Assembly: GCA_951230915.1 (NCBI GenBank)
Contig: OX579637.1
Span: 24,676,001-24,740,000 of the forward strand
DNA: 64,000 bases
From: Antitrichia curtipendula
Taxonomy: Eukaryota > Streptophyta > Bryopsida > Hypnales > Leucodontaceae
Direction: 5' to 3'
Shown in pieces: positions 1 to 11,263 of the stretch. The notes beneath the pieces are model-generated. The model was not told where the DNA came from. It was given only the letters and a program-made list of their open reading frames with translations, and searched no databases. The stretch's first letter is position 1. Each line of letters opens with the position of its first letter. The position numbers and the translations under genes are program-made.

Positions 1-56
1 TATGGGATATGGATACGGAAGATTGTACTCATTGACAATTATCCCATATGCCCACC

Positions 57-466
57 CCTAAAGAATTATAAGAAGGCGTGTAGGGTGGGGTGAAAAAATT
101 AATTTTCAAATTTAAGAAACAATAACATTAAAATTTTAAAACTTAAATTACATTAAGGAGAGGCTGGGGTGAATAGTTCAATTTCAAAACCTTAGAGCTC
201 ATTGTGCACAATCTCAAACAATGTCAGTATTGAGAAGATACTATTAATACAAATGTCAACGCCTAAAGAATTATAAGAGGGCGTGTAGGGTGGGGTGAAA
301 AAATTAATTTTCAAATTTAAGAAATAATAACATTAAAATTTTAAAACTTAAATTACATTGGGGAGAGGCTAAGGTGAATAGTTCAACTTCAAATTCTTAG
401 AGCTCATTGTGTACAATCTCAAACAATGTCAGTGTTGAGAAGATACTATTAATACAAATATCAACG
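57..466. repeat. Tandem duplication, 205-bp unit, two copies
   Basis: Both copies begin with CCTAAAGAATTATAAG (57 and 262) and contain the same GTGTAGGGTGGGGTGAAAAA block, the same A/T-rich middle and the same end (GATACTATTAATACAAAT). They differ at only a few positions, so the duplication is fairly recent. No coding signal is seen. Confidence 0.85.
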
Positions 467-877
467 AATAGGTGACTACAGAAATCATGCACTATGATCA
501 CCGTCGGGATCAATCATTGGACTGGACTAAAAGATACGAGATGCACCCCTCAAAGGTGAAATAGTTGTACCGTATTTACTCTATTCAGAACCAAAAGTTT
601 GGATCATTCAATTATTGCAGTGTGTACTGCATAAGACGTTCTACATCATGCATTTCATTACGAAGTTTAAATATGAGTTAAAAAATGTAAATGTTGAAAG
701 AACTAAAAAAGAACTAATATATAAAACTATAAAGAACATTTAGAAAATATTATTTAATTGATAAATTTAAAAAAGGTTCCATAAATTCATAGTCCTTGCT
801 CCGATTAATGTTCATCTTATAGAATTAAAGTTCTTTAAATTTTACATACGAATTCTATGAATTTAAACTAAAGATCC

Positions 878-1540
878 AAATAAGGTTACGAATTGCAATT
901 CAAATTATGAAATTTCAGGGGTCACGCACATTTTGGGGTACATTGTGAATAAATGAAAAGAAAACAATTGAACCAAGTGAACTATATCCTGTACTTTAGG
1001 ACTCCCACGTCCAAGCTCATGGAATTTTGACGTGAAACCATGGAAGAATGAATTGTGTAAGTTGCAAATGGGGTGAAGAGTTCGACTTCATGAAATATTC
1101 GAGGTCATGCACATTTTGGGGTACATTATGGACAAATGAAAATAAAATAATTGAACCAACCATATCCTGTACTTTAGGACTCCCACGTTCAAGCTCATGG
1201 AATTTTGACGTGAAACCATGGAAGAATGAATTGTGTAAGTTGCAAATGGGGTGAAGAGTTCGACTTCATGAAATATTCGAGGTCATGCACATTTTGGGGT
1301 ACATTATGGACAAATGAAAATAAAATAATTGAACCAACCATATCCTGTACTTTAAGAATCCCACGTCCAAGCTCATGGAATTTTGACATGAAAGCATGGA
1401 AGAATGAATTGTGTAAGTTGCAAATGGGGTTAAGAGTTTGGCTTCATGGAAATATTTAGTATCATGCACATTTTGGGGTACCCTATGAACAAAAGAAAAG
1501 AAAAGTTGAACCAACCATATCGTTTACTTTAGGGTATGTT
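878..1540. repeat. Satellite-like tandem array, 178-bp period
   Basis: The anchor ATGAATTGTGTAAGTTGCAA occurs at 1048, 1226 and 1404, exactly 178 bp apart. A diverged copy precedes 1048 and a partial one ends near 1540. The apparent short reading frames here are the repeat itself read through and are not taken as genes. Confidence 0.85.
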
Positions 1541-1544
1541 TATG

Positions 1545-2125
1545 CCATTCCCAAAGTAACATGAACATGATCAATTTAATTTTTATGAATCGATTGTCTT
1601 TGCTTTATTCTCAGGTTCTACACTTTATTATTTTCATACTTTCATTTGTTGGTTTCATGGGTTGACACGTGTGGGGCCTGAAGTACTTGTTCTTTTTTTT
1701 ATAATTTGCTCATAACATTCCTAATATGAGCATGATCAAAAATCTAATGAAGTAAGAGTCTTTGCCCCATTCGCAATTTCTACAATTTTTTCCTTTCTTT
1801 CACATGTGAATTTTATGGGTTTACACTTGACTTTGGGTCTTGAAGTACATAATCCTAATTTTTTTATTTGTGCGAAGCTTTCCCAAAGCAACATGACAAT
1901 GATCAAATTTAAATTCATGAATTCTAAGTCTTCTCTTTATTTGCAACTTCTAGAATTCTTTTCTCTTGTACTTCCACTTATGAATTTTATGAGCTTTTAG
2001 GACTCGAGAGTCTAAAAGTACGTTGCTAGAGTAATATTTCTCACCTGAAGCATTTCCAGAAATGAGCATGATTCAAAAAATGTCGTAAAAGTGAAGTCTT
2101 TGCTCAATTTGTAACTTCTGCAATT
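1545..2125. repeat. Degenerate tandem array, about 170-bp period
   Basis: The anchor (AACATGA or GAGCATGA followed by TCAAA) recurs near 1559, 1727, 1891 and 2064. Each copy is followed by a related AAGTCTTTGC block and a C/T-rich stretch with ACTTTCATTT or TTTCACATG-like sequence. Copies are much more diverged than in the adjacent 178-bp array and the two families are different. Confidence 0.6.
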
Positions 2126-2270
2126 TCATTTTTACAATTAATGCAAAGAGATTTACTAAATGAATATTTTGTAAATACTTGTAGGATTTAACAATTGAAA
2201 CAAATTCATTAAGGATGTACAAGAAAGTCCAAACCCTCCACCCTATTCCCTAAAGTTTACAAATATCTGC

Positions 2271-2300
2271 AAACCCTAAACCCTAAACCCTAAACCCTAG
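2271..2300. repeat. Short interstitial telomere-like repeat
   Basis: About four units of the plant telomere repeat, reading CCCTAAA on this strand. The same motif is common in plant 5' regions (telo-box), so this need not mark an old chromosome end. Confidence 0.7.
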
Positions 2301-3171
2301 AATTTCTCAAAAAAAAAAATTTATGAAAAATTTAAAACTCCAGAGTTTCAGGGTGTTGACAAGCGAGGGGGTCTGTTCACCTTGGCCCTCAAAAAGGCAA
2401 TTCCCACATTTGATGCTGCTGGAAGAAGTCTAAATTAAATAATTAACCTTCCTGCCTTTACGCCGACATATGCTTGTATGACTTTATATTATAAAGAACG
2501 AATCTGCAAAAATATGGAGCTAACTAAATTCAGTGGACTTTAGTAATGGCAGCAGCTGTCCGTGTGTTGTTAACCGCGAATAGTATGCATGCATCTAAGT
2601 CCAAGTACATGCCCGCTACTTTATGTATGACGTGGGTGATTTTAAAATTTCTGTACTCTGCTTCCCGCCCTCCCGTCCCCGCCAAGAAGTTATCGGATGT
2701 GGCCGACGTCCGGATTCGGGTGTTGTCTTTCACATTTGCTAGACTCTGCACCTCGGAGTGCATGTTGTCTTTGTTCGTGGGCTGTTGTTTCAGCGTTGTT
2801 GATGAGAGTCACTCAAATATTGTGCATTCAGGGTGTTTGGTTACTCCGACGTTCAGTGCAATCTAAGGCACTCGGGCTCCAAGTACGTTTTCAACGACTC
2901 AGTAGTTCCTTCGGAGGATTTCCATTCCATAAGTTATTGTACAGACGACAAGGATTCAGACTTCCGATCGTGCGCATGATATGTTCAGTGTAGTAGGTCG
3001 ATGCTTTTGTTTTTTGCGCTGATGGTTGTCTGTGAACGCATTAGATCGGTTCATAGTTTTATGAGGCACTGAAGGAGTCTGTGTGAATGTGGTCCCGATT
3101 TTATTGCCGTAAAATACAGAATGGAAAATCAATGTCTCTTATCTAATACCTCCGTAAAGCCCAGGAACATT
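2301..3171. other. No gene recognised; upstream region of the DUF7869-type gene
   Basis: This stretch has moderate GC around 2640-2800 and several short open frames on both strands, none with a recognisable domain or a homologous frame elsewhere in the window. It probably holds the promoter and an unrecognised first exon of the gene that starts by 3948, because the exon at 3945 is preceded by an acceptor-like CTTCCCAG. Confidence 0.3.
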
Positions 3172-3852
3172 CAGGTCCAGGCGACCTGAATGGTGTGCAG
3201 TGTAATGTAATTTATAAGTTCTTCATATAGTAATTGGAACTCCAGTCTTCAGGCCTCTCGATCTAAATACTATGATATCCCATATGAAATAACAGGATAA
3301 CCTCATCATTTTAGGTTGGTTCGATCTAAAACGGATTACACTAGTTCATTAGAAGATATGCTTAAAATATCTCAAAAGTGGTCCATATTGACATTCGTCT
3401 TTAACCGTATATTCTGCTATCTAAAATGAGTATTAGGTCAACTCGACCTAAATGCCTTGAACTGGAATAATGGTTGTCACATGTCTTGAATCATACTTGA
3501 AGCACATGAAGATGTGTCCTTTTCTATGTCAGGATTATAATTAGTTTTGCTATGAATGAGTCCTGTGTAACTGAATACTTTGATTTAGGTCGACTCGACC
3601 TAATAGTGAATCTCGTGGATTATACGGATTATGCTTGTCTCCTTATCGAGGGTGTCATCGTCTAGGTTTTAGTTCGTTGCTGGATGATGGCGTTCAGGTC
3701 GAGTCGACCTGAGTAAGAACGGTGAAGATGGATAGACTAAATGCTTATCTAGTTCTTCATTATACTAAGTATGCATTGTCATTGTCATCGTTCTGGTATT
3801 TTCTTTCTCCGAGGTAGTTGCATATTGTGGACGTTAGGGTCGAGTCGATCTT
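3172..3852. repeat. Array of seven interspersed ~19-bp palindromes
   Basis: Imperfect copies of the palindrome TTAGGTCGACTCGACCTAA lie at about 3172, 3249, 3311, 3433, 3585, 3694 and 3834, separated by 60-150 bp of unrelated sequence. Both half-sites (AGGTCGA and TCGACCT) are kept in most copies while the spacers differ. The array sits just upstream of, or in the first intron of, the DUF7869-type gene. One further copy precedes the second gene copy at 7625. A dimeric protein-binding site is the simplest reading; that is inference. Confidence 0.7.
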
Positions 3853-3947
3853 ACATTTTTCTTGTAAGCTTTAATTCTTATACTACATAAACTTTTCTTT
3901 GATCTTGTTGACTTACCACCTATTATACTGATCTCTTCCCAGATGCG

Positions 3948-6750
3948 ATGGATTCCTCGGCAGACGCAGTGGACATGGTGGAGTCATCGGACGATGAGTA
4001 CTATCCGCGAGCTGAGGAATTCTTATTGTCGGAGTTGTCAGACGATGAACTCCAAAATGCGGATGGAATGAATGCTGATGTCCCAAATTGTGAAGGTCTT
4101 CCACGTAGGCTCTGGAATACTCGGGTTGTGACATTGTACAACGAAGTCGGCCTTCTCGTTGGTCAAGGTACCTGCCACAGTGTGAACTCTGACCTTGTCC
4201 TCGATGTCAGTGGTCCTCTTGGAGACACTCATGTAGCAATTCACATTTCCAAGACATTTTTTGAAGATGACTTGCCAAAAGAACGGGAGTGCTCGCTACT
4301 TGCTTGGCCTATTCATTTAGTCCATTGCCTTGGAGCTAGTCTACGTGATCATGAGGCTCGAGATAATTTCAATCGCCTCCAAGCGGCTCTCCTAAATCCA
4401 CCATCTTCGACGTCTGCGCGCCCGTATACAAGTACCATCCGAAATCCGCTCCGCGATACTACTGCACGAACAAAAGAACTATTCACTCAAGATTCCATCA
4501 ACTTGGTGTCTAGCAAAATATGTTGTCGGCTGAATTGTGTTCAGCCATTCCCCAGGGATAAGATACGAGCCTTTCGTGAACGCATGTACCAGAATTCAAC
4601 CTTCAAGCACAGAGCCTTTAGGAAAACGGAAGTGCATAGACAAACCCATCTTGACCAACGTGGAAGAAGAATGGTAACAATTGAACAGATACCGGTGTGC
4701 ATGCGAGCGTGGATGCATATTTCAGGGGTCCCGGAATCCACCTTCTTCCGCTACCAAACGTACATGAAGGTCGGACGGGAAGCAATGGAGCACGGCAACA
4801 AAGGATTGGTGAAGCCAAGAAAGCACACTCAACAAGCTACTGCAACATTGAAGTGCATCTTAGAGAAAGAGGCGGATCACATGCCACATCGTACAAAGAC
4901 ACTGAAGTCGGGGGAAAAAGGTTGTATCCATGATTCTCCCCTCCACCTTCCAATGGAAGGGCAAAATGAAAGAACTCAATGAAGCGAATGCTGCTTTTGG
5001 ATTGAAGGAGGTCTCCATTTCAAACTTGAGCAAGATTAGATGTTCAACGTTTCCAGAGTATGAGGTGAAGAAACCAGGGGACAATTTCGCACAGTGCGCT
5101 ACTTGTGACAAATTGCAAGAGCTTAGGAGGCGTGCTCTTGCTGGGTCTGTCACTGCTTTGAAGTGGTCACGGAGGTTGGACAAACATCTAGCAATTGCTC
5201 GTGCTCATTGAGAGCTATACTATGCAAATCGCTACCGATCACTTACTTCACCTCATGAGTGCCTCACAATCATGCATGACAAAATGGACCACGCGAAAAC
5301 AGCTTGTCCAGTCTTCTCCCACAAGAGTAAAGATGTTGATGGTCTCATGAAGTTGCCTGTGTCTGTCACGGGCATGATTGCGCATGGTCATGGAGTTGTG
5401 CGTTATGCACATTATGGCTTGGATCTATTCCCAAAAGATTCAAACTACACCATTGGCTCCATGGCAAAGTTGTTGCGAGATTTGGAGTTGCCTCCCAAGT
5501 CTTCTTCCCGGCAGTTGCTTGTGGGTTTGGGGTCCACCAATTTGTTTCGTGCAGTGTTGAAGGGAGCTGAGATGTGCGAAAATTCACTTCCTTCTCCGCC
5601 AATCAACTTAGTTCCAGCAATGCCTTTGCCCCGTATTCTCAATGTGCAAATGGACAATGCCACAGGTGACAACAAGAACAGATACGTTTTCTGTTTTTGG
5701 TCTCTACTTGTTGCGAACAAGATCTTTTGAGAAGTGTATGTGAACTTCATGATTGTGGGTCATACGCACGATGATATTGATGCGTTGTTTGGAAGATGGA
5801 GCATGCTCTTGAAGAAGGAGAACTTCCCAACAATCTCGGCCCTCATGAAGTCCTTCATGGATGTGGAGTCCATTCCTACTATCCCTCATCTCATAGAAGA
5901 GGTGCCCGATTTCAAGGGTTTCATTGCCGGTAAATGGATGGATGGCGATGAGATTCTCATAGGACACACAAGACCACAACAAGTGAAGTTCTATCTAGAT
6001 TCGACGGGTTGTCCAGTCATGAAGTACAAATTGAAGTGCACGGATGAAGATTGGTTGGGCAAGGATGGAGGAGGCATTAAGTTGTGGAAAGAAGACGCTG
6101 AAGGGCGAAGTCAATGGCCGCGCGGTGTACCGTTGCCGGTTCCACAAAAGGCAATGAAAGGCGTGGAAGACATTGTGACAGGTGTGTCTGGATTCGTGAA
6201 GTACTGGGAGAATCTATGCAATGCAGATGTCACTGGAGAATGTCGGAGACGGTACGAGCCAGTGGTGTGCTATGGGTATGGTCTTAAGATTGCTCTGCAG
6301 GAGCCACTACCATTGTCCACTGTTTTGAAAGACGGGTTTTGGCCAACTACTCGGGTACAAGCAACAGAAGCAGATCAATTAGACAAAGATGGCGAGGACC
6401 TTGAAGAATATGGTGTGGATGACGCTTATGTTGGGCCTTTGAGGGATCGCCCGCAACCATCCTTCAGGGTGGCGCGGGATCTCTACGAAGGGTACTTTGT
6501 TGCAGTTCGACCTGCGGATGGTGAAAGTCAACCAGTTTGGATTGCCAGGGCTTTGTCCGATCCGAACTACAATCCTGAGAAGCCGAATTGCGTGCTCATT
6601 CAATACTTTTGTCCGACATCAAGGAATCAGGATGTTCGAGATTTCTATACAGGATGGGACAATGAAAGAGGTCTACGTTGGAAGGTTGATGAAACTGAAC
6701 CACCTCTTTGGGAAGAAACAAACGCTTTGATGACAGCATGGAAGTCCTAG
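3948..6750 (+). pseudogene. DUF7869-type protein gene, copy 1 (decayed)
   Basis: This is a long protein of about 930 codons, probably the product of a mobile or formerly mobile gene family; its biochemical role is not established. The N-terminus is acidic. A Cys pair (CATC) lies near 5097. The best-conserved blocks are QMDNATGDNKNRY (about 5648-5686) and VGHTHDDIDALFGRWS (about 5755-5802), typical of the plant DUF7869 domain, where conserved acidic residues suggest a nuclease-like or transposase-like fold. The frame is broken by a 1-base slip in a G/A run near 4912-4921 and by TGA stops at 5210 and 5728. Copy 2 (7734-31561) reads through all of these, so they are lesions. The frame ends in TAG at 6748. 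The start at 3948 follows an acceptor-like CAG, so an upstream exon may exist. Confidence 0.7.
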
Positions 6751-7060
6751 AACAGAAGAGATACTCGCGAGTGTAGGATCAAGATTCCTACAGCTCAAAT
6801 TGAAGTCATCAACCAAAGCTTGGCTTCATATACTTGACATTCTGGAATATTACCCTCGAATTAGTTATAGTATGCTAACTTCATATATTGGATATTTACT
6901 ATTTTTTTGTCTTCAATTTTATTTATATATACCTACTATTATGTGTTTCCACATTCTCTTCTTTGGATATATTATATTATTTTACTTGCTTAATGTATGT
7001 CCAAAATGGATTTAGAAATGTAATGCGATTAAGAAAAAGGACAGTGGGTATAACCACTCT
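6751..7060. other. A/T-rich 3' flank, no gene
   Basis: This is 3' flanking sequence of copy 1. It is T-rich with possible plant polyadenylation-type signals and has no domain-bearing reading frame. A diverged counterpart follows copy 2 at about 31562-31910. Confidence 0.4.
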
Positions 7061-7069
7061 TTAGTTTGT

Positions 7070-7290
7070 TGACGTGTGAAGCACTTGACACAATTTTGGA
7101 TAGGGGGCCCGTTGATTGTTACAACTTTTCTGCCTGCAAAGCTCACTTAGCAGTACCAAGTCATGTATCACTTTCAGTCACTCATACGATTTTAGCGGGA
7201 ATCGAACTCGGACTTCCTCAAGGAGATGAATCGCTTCTCACAACCAAACGTTCAGCTCATGACTTGGTGTTCAACAATGGTTTTAGAATT
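7070..7290 (-). repeat. Possible tRNA-derived SINE, first copy
   Basis: Read on the minus strand, a B-box-like GAGTTCGATTCCC (7197-7209) lies about 30 bp downstream of an A-box-like GTTTGGTTGTGAGAAG, the spacing of an internal Pol III promoter. The related stretch at 31925-32115 keeps GGGTTCGATTCC and the same tail with CTTTGCAGGCAG. No target duplication was found, and the copy at 32 kb is part of the larger gene duplication, so the two need not be independent insertions. Confidence 0.35.
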
Positions 7291-7299
7291 CATTTATAT

Positions 7300-7620
7300 G
7301 ATCTTAAACAATAGTATAACCCAAACCTGATTGTATTTGGTGACAAAACTCTCATTTTAATGGAAATTACAATGTTGCAACTAACAAATGTCGTGATTCT
7401 CAACCTGAATTGCATACACTTAATATTTGGATTTTGAACATCTAAATGGACAATATTATTTTGAGAGGTTCCCACACTTTCAAAATAATGAATATAACGT
7501 TTACATTGTTATTAATTTGGTAGCCTTTTTGTTTAGCAGTGGTATCAATATCAAAATGTAGAAGAATTTTTGGGTTTGGGTTCTTTAGTATCCTTTAGAA
7601 TATGCACATTGAATGGTTTT
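7300..7620. other. Duplication junction region, no gene
   Basis: Sequence near 7450-7515 (CACTTTCAAAATAATGAATATA) matches 32335-32360 after copy 2. This places the end of the duplicated unit of copy 1 at about 7515; copy 2 begins soon after. No coding signal. Confidence 0.5.
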
Positions 7621-7624
7621 GATG

Positions 7625-7644
7625 GTTAGGTCGATTCGACCTAA
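7625..7644. promoter_or_regulatory. Single copy of the AGGTCGA/TCGACCT palindrome before copy 2
   Basis: TTAGGTCGATTCGACCTAAA has the same half-sites as the array at 3172-3852 and sits about 85 bp before the acceptor-like TGTGTGCAG of copy 2. Its position matches the last array member before copy 1 (3834, about 110 bp before 3948). Copy 2 therefore kept one site while the rest of the array was not duplicated or was lost. Confidence 0.55.
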
Positions 7645-7733
7645 AATATTGACATGTAGTACCTTGTACGCAGTTTGCACATTCAATGCTTAGAGTTCTA
7701 TTAATTTACCTTATTCTTATGTGTGCAGGTGAA

Positions 7734-10002
7734 ATGAGCTTCCCAAACGACCCTCTTGAGAATATAGTCTGGGGTGACGATGATACTGAAGACCATGTTG
7801 AAATGGATGTTGACATTCTCGAGTGTGAAGGAATTCCAAGGCGGCTCTGGAATACGAGTGTTGTTACCTTCTATAATGATGCAAGTATTCTTGTTGGTGA
7901 AGGTATATACCACAGTGCGAACTCGGATCTTGTGCTTGGTGCCAACGGTCCTCTTGGAGATACTCATGTGGCAATGCACATTTCCAAAACTCATTCTGAA
8001 GCGGACATCCCTCAAGAGCAAGTGCGCGCATTGGTAGCATGGCCAATTAAATTGGTCCACTATTGTGGGGCAAGCCTGCATGACCATGACGTGAGGGATA
8101 ATTTCAATCAACTTCAAGATAGCCGTGAGAACCCTCTGACTTCAAAGTCCAGCCAACCGTATACAAGTAGTGTTCGAAATCCCCCTCGTGAGTCTTGCAT
8201 AAAAATGAAGGACCTTCTCAGTTAGGGCTCCATCAACTTGGTGTCTAGCAAAACCTGTTGTAGTAAGAATTGCGTTCAGCTGTTTCCAAGAGAAAAAATT
8301 TGAGCTTTCCGTGAGCGGATGTATCAGAATTCTACGTTCAACCACAAAGCATTCATGAAGACTGAAGTTCATAGACAAATGCATCGTGATTCACGAGGAA
8401 GAAGGATGGTGACTATTGACGAAATTGTTGTGTGCGTGCAAGCATGGATGCATATTGCCGGGGTTCTAGAATCTACATTCTATCGCTATCAAAAATATGC
8501 ATTAAAAGATGGTCAAGAAGTAAGAAAATATGGCAATTTGGGACTACTTAAGCCAAGACAACACACAGAACAAGCGGGGGTTACTTTGACATGCATCTTG
8601 GAGAAAGAAGCAGATCACATGCCACATTGTACTTGAACTCTGAAGTCTGGGCAGAAGGTGGTCTCCAAGATTTTGCCGGCTACGTTTCAATGGAAGGGTC
8701 AAATGGCAAAAATCAACGAGATCAATGCTGCTTTTGGATTGCAAGAGGTAACTACATCAAACTTGAGCAAGATTAGGTCCATTAGTTTTCCAGAGTACGA
8801 TGTGAAGCAACCCGGAGATAATTTTGCTCGATGCGCTATTTGTGACAAGTTGCGGGAGCTCATAAAGAGTGCTCTTGCAGGATCTCAAACCGCTATGTTG
8901 TGGTCAAGGAGACTGGATAAACACCTTGCCATTGCTCGCGCTCATAGGGAAATTTATTATGCTAACCGATATTGGTCGCAAAGTTCTCCGCATGAATGTA
9001 TCACAATCATGCACGACAAGATGGATCATGCAAAAACCGCTTCTCCTGTCTTTTCACACAAAAGCAAAGAGCTTGATGGCCTCATGAAGTTGCCTGTGTC
9101 CGTCACGGGCATGATTGCGCAAGGGCATGCTGATGTCCGTTATGCACATTATGGTTTGGATCTATTTAAACATGATTCCACTTACACCATTGGTTCAATG
9201 GCAAAGTTGTTGCGTGACCTTGAACTACCACCAAAGTCTTCTTCAAGGGCGTTGTTTGTCAATGCAGCATCGACACCTCTGTTTGAAGCAATACTGAAGG
9301 GAAAAGAGATGTGTGAAGTAGCGCTTCCTCCGCCACCGATAAGCTTAGTTCTAGTGACACTGTTGCCATCCATTTTGAATGTGCAAAATTAATGGACAAT
9401 GCCACCGGGGACAACAAAAATCGATACATATATTGTTTTTGGTCTCTACTTGTTGCAAACAAGATCTTTTGTGAAGTGCATGTGAACTTCATGATTGTTG
9501 GTCACATGCATGATGACATTGATGCATTGTTTGGGAGATGGAGCATGCTCTTGAAGAAGGAGAGCTTTCCTACAGTTCCTGCACTCATGAAGTTGTTCAT
9601 GGATGTAGAATTCATACCCACTATCCCTCATCTAATCGAAGAAGTGCCTGATTTCAAGGGGTTCATTACAGGTTCATTTATTGACGGTGGTGATATTCTT
9701 GTTGGTCACACGAGGCCACAACAAGAGAAGTTTTACCTAGATTCTAATGGAATTCCTGTGATGAAGTACAAATTGTTGTGCACTGATGTGGATTGGCAAG
9801 GGGAAAATGGTAGATCCATTAAGTTGTGGAAAGAAGATGCGGAAGGACAAAGTTTGTGGCCCCATGGGGTACCACTACCAGTGGAACTGAAGGCAATGAA
9901 AGGTGTGGAGGACATAATGAAAGGCATATCTAGATTTGAGAAGTATTGGGAGAATTTGTGCAACGCAGATGTTACTAGAGAATATCGAAGACGCTATGAG
10001 CA
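7734..10002 (+). pseudogene. DUF7869-type protein gene, copy 2, 5' part (split by insertions)
   Basis: This is a paralogue of 3948-6750, with the same order of blocks and high similarity throughout. A good acceptor (GTGTGCAG) ends at 7728 and the first ATG is at 7734. It carries in-frame stops TAG at 8223, TGA near 8300 and TGA at 8634, where copy 1 has sense codons. A five-base insertion near 9387 shifts the frame just before the MDNATGDNKNRY block. The conserved block VGHMHDDIDALFGRWS is present. Reading is cut at 10002 by the GAGCA target duplication of an inserted 3.38-kb element. The frame resumes at 16773-16805 and again after 31018. Confidence 0.75.
9998..10002. other. Target-site duplication GAGCA, left copy
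   Basis: GAGCA precedes TGTCGCAACC at 10003 and recurs at 16773-16777, directly after the last bases (GCTGCAATA) of the outer inserted element. The 5-bp length fits an LTR retroelement integrase. Confidence 0.8.
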
Positions 10003-10075
10003 TGTCGCAACCAGAATCTTTGGTTTTTACTTGTTTATCTAGAAGATGGAATGGAAACTATCAATTAGTATCCAG

Positions 10076-10080
10076 ATTCC
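10076..10080. other. Target-site duplication ATTCC of the inner element, left copy
   Basis: ATTCC at 10076-10080 is repeated at 13467-13471 directly beyond the inner element. Joining the outside flanks restores the start of the outer element, whose sequence then matches the start of the inner one (TATCAATTAGTATC, then GTTTAGAAACAG). Confidence 0.8.
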
Positions 10081-11263
10081 TATCGCAGCACAGGATAAGC
10101 AATTCTCATGTTATACTCCCAAAAACCACTCTAAAGCATAATAAAGTGACTCTAAAGATCGAACCCACGAGATTCTGTGAAGTATCTAGCCTTATTAACG
10201 AACTAAGCCAAGTCAGTGACAACAGTCATCTTTTCCGGTCCTCACTCTATGACCGAAACCACAAACACCCAGAAAACAAAGGACCGGATTCTTGCTCTCT
10301 TCCGATTCCAGCTAGTCTTCCGGTTGTCGAATCCAACACAACCCCAGGACCCTATCTCTTCCGGTCCGGGTATCCATCTAGGCCAATCCGCTCTAGACAA
10401 CTCACAACCATTTCCTCTCCTATCCGGTTTGGTTTTACCTCTGTTTAGCCATCAGAGGGTTTGCCGCTTGCTTTTGAGAGTGGTAGGCCCACCACACCTT
10501 CCGTGACTTATAGTGGCTGAAGACCCACTTTCCAAATCTCTTCCTTCCTAGGCTAGTACGGATCCGGTTTGGTCCTTCACAGCAATCCAGATTGCAATCC
10601 GGTCCACTGGTCACACAAAGACCCCCCGTACGATCCTCTCAATACTACAACGACCCTGATGTCGTCCTAATCCGTGCGAAGCTAAGGCGGTTACAAGTGC
10701 ACCCGTCCGTTCCAACGTCAACTAGAATTCTTCCGTTTACCGCTAAGATGGCGAGACCTCACAAGAGATCGGACACTCAACCGGATTCCTCACCCAGGAG
10801 TTCTAGCGCGACTAAGGAATCCCTTCCTATCCGCCTAGCCTAACAACGGCTTTCTCACCCGGAATCTCAAACTCTAGACGCGCTGAGGTACTGAAGTTCA
10901 ATCCCAACTCTATCCTATCCGCTCACATACACTTAGAACCAAGAAAAACACCAAGGGGAGAAATCCCAACGCATCCGCTCGTGCTTTCCGAACTCCCTCA
11001 CGCACAACCCTGCCAAGACCTGGGAGAACGTACAACAAAGAAGCACAAGGAGAAAACACAAAGAAAGATGTAGAGGGAAAGACTCCCAGTCCTCAGCACA
11101 AGGACTGAATTATATACACTTTGAGAACTTCCAAAAATAACAAAAGGCAAAAAGAGCCGTTAAAAGTCAACCTAAATCCGGATCCTAACTTCCGGTCCTC
11201 CTAACACTACCGGATCGGATTACTAATCCGGATCCGTTCCTGTCCTATCCTTCCTAACTTACT

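Noticed and set aside
1048..1459. Short frames starting MNCVSCKWGEEF, repeated
   Set aside because: They arise from the 178-bp satellite; the same peptide simply repeats with the unit.
2546..2993. 106- and 98-codon frames upstream of the DUF7869 gene
   Set aside because: Overlapping in different frames, with no domain and no counterpart upstream of copy 2.
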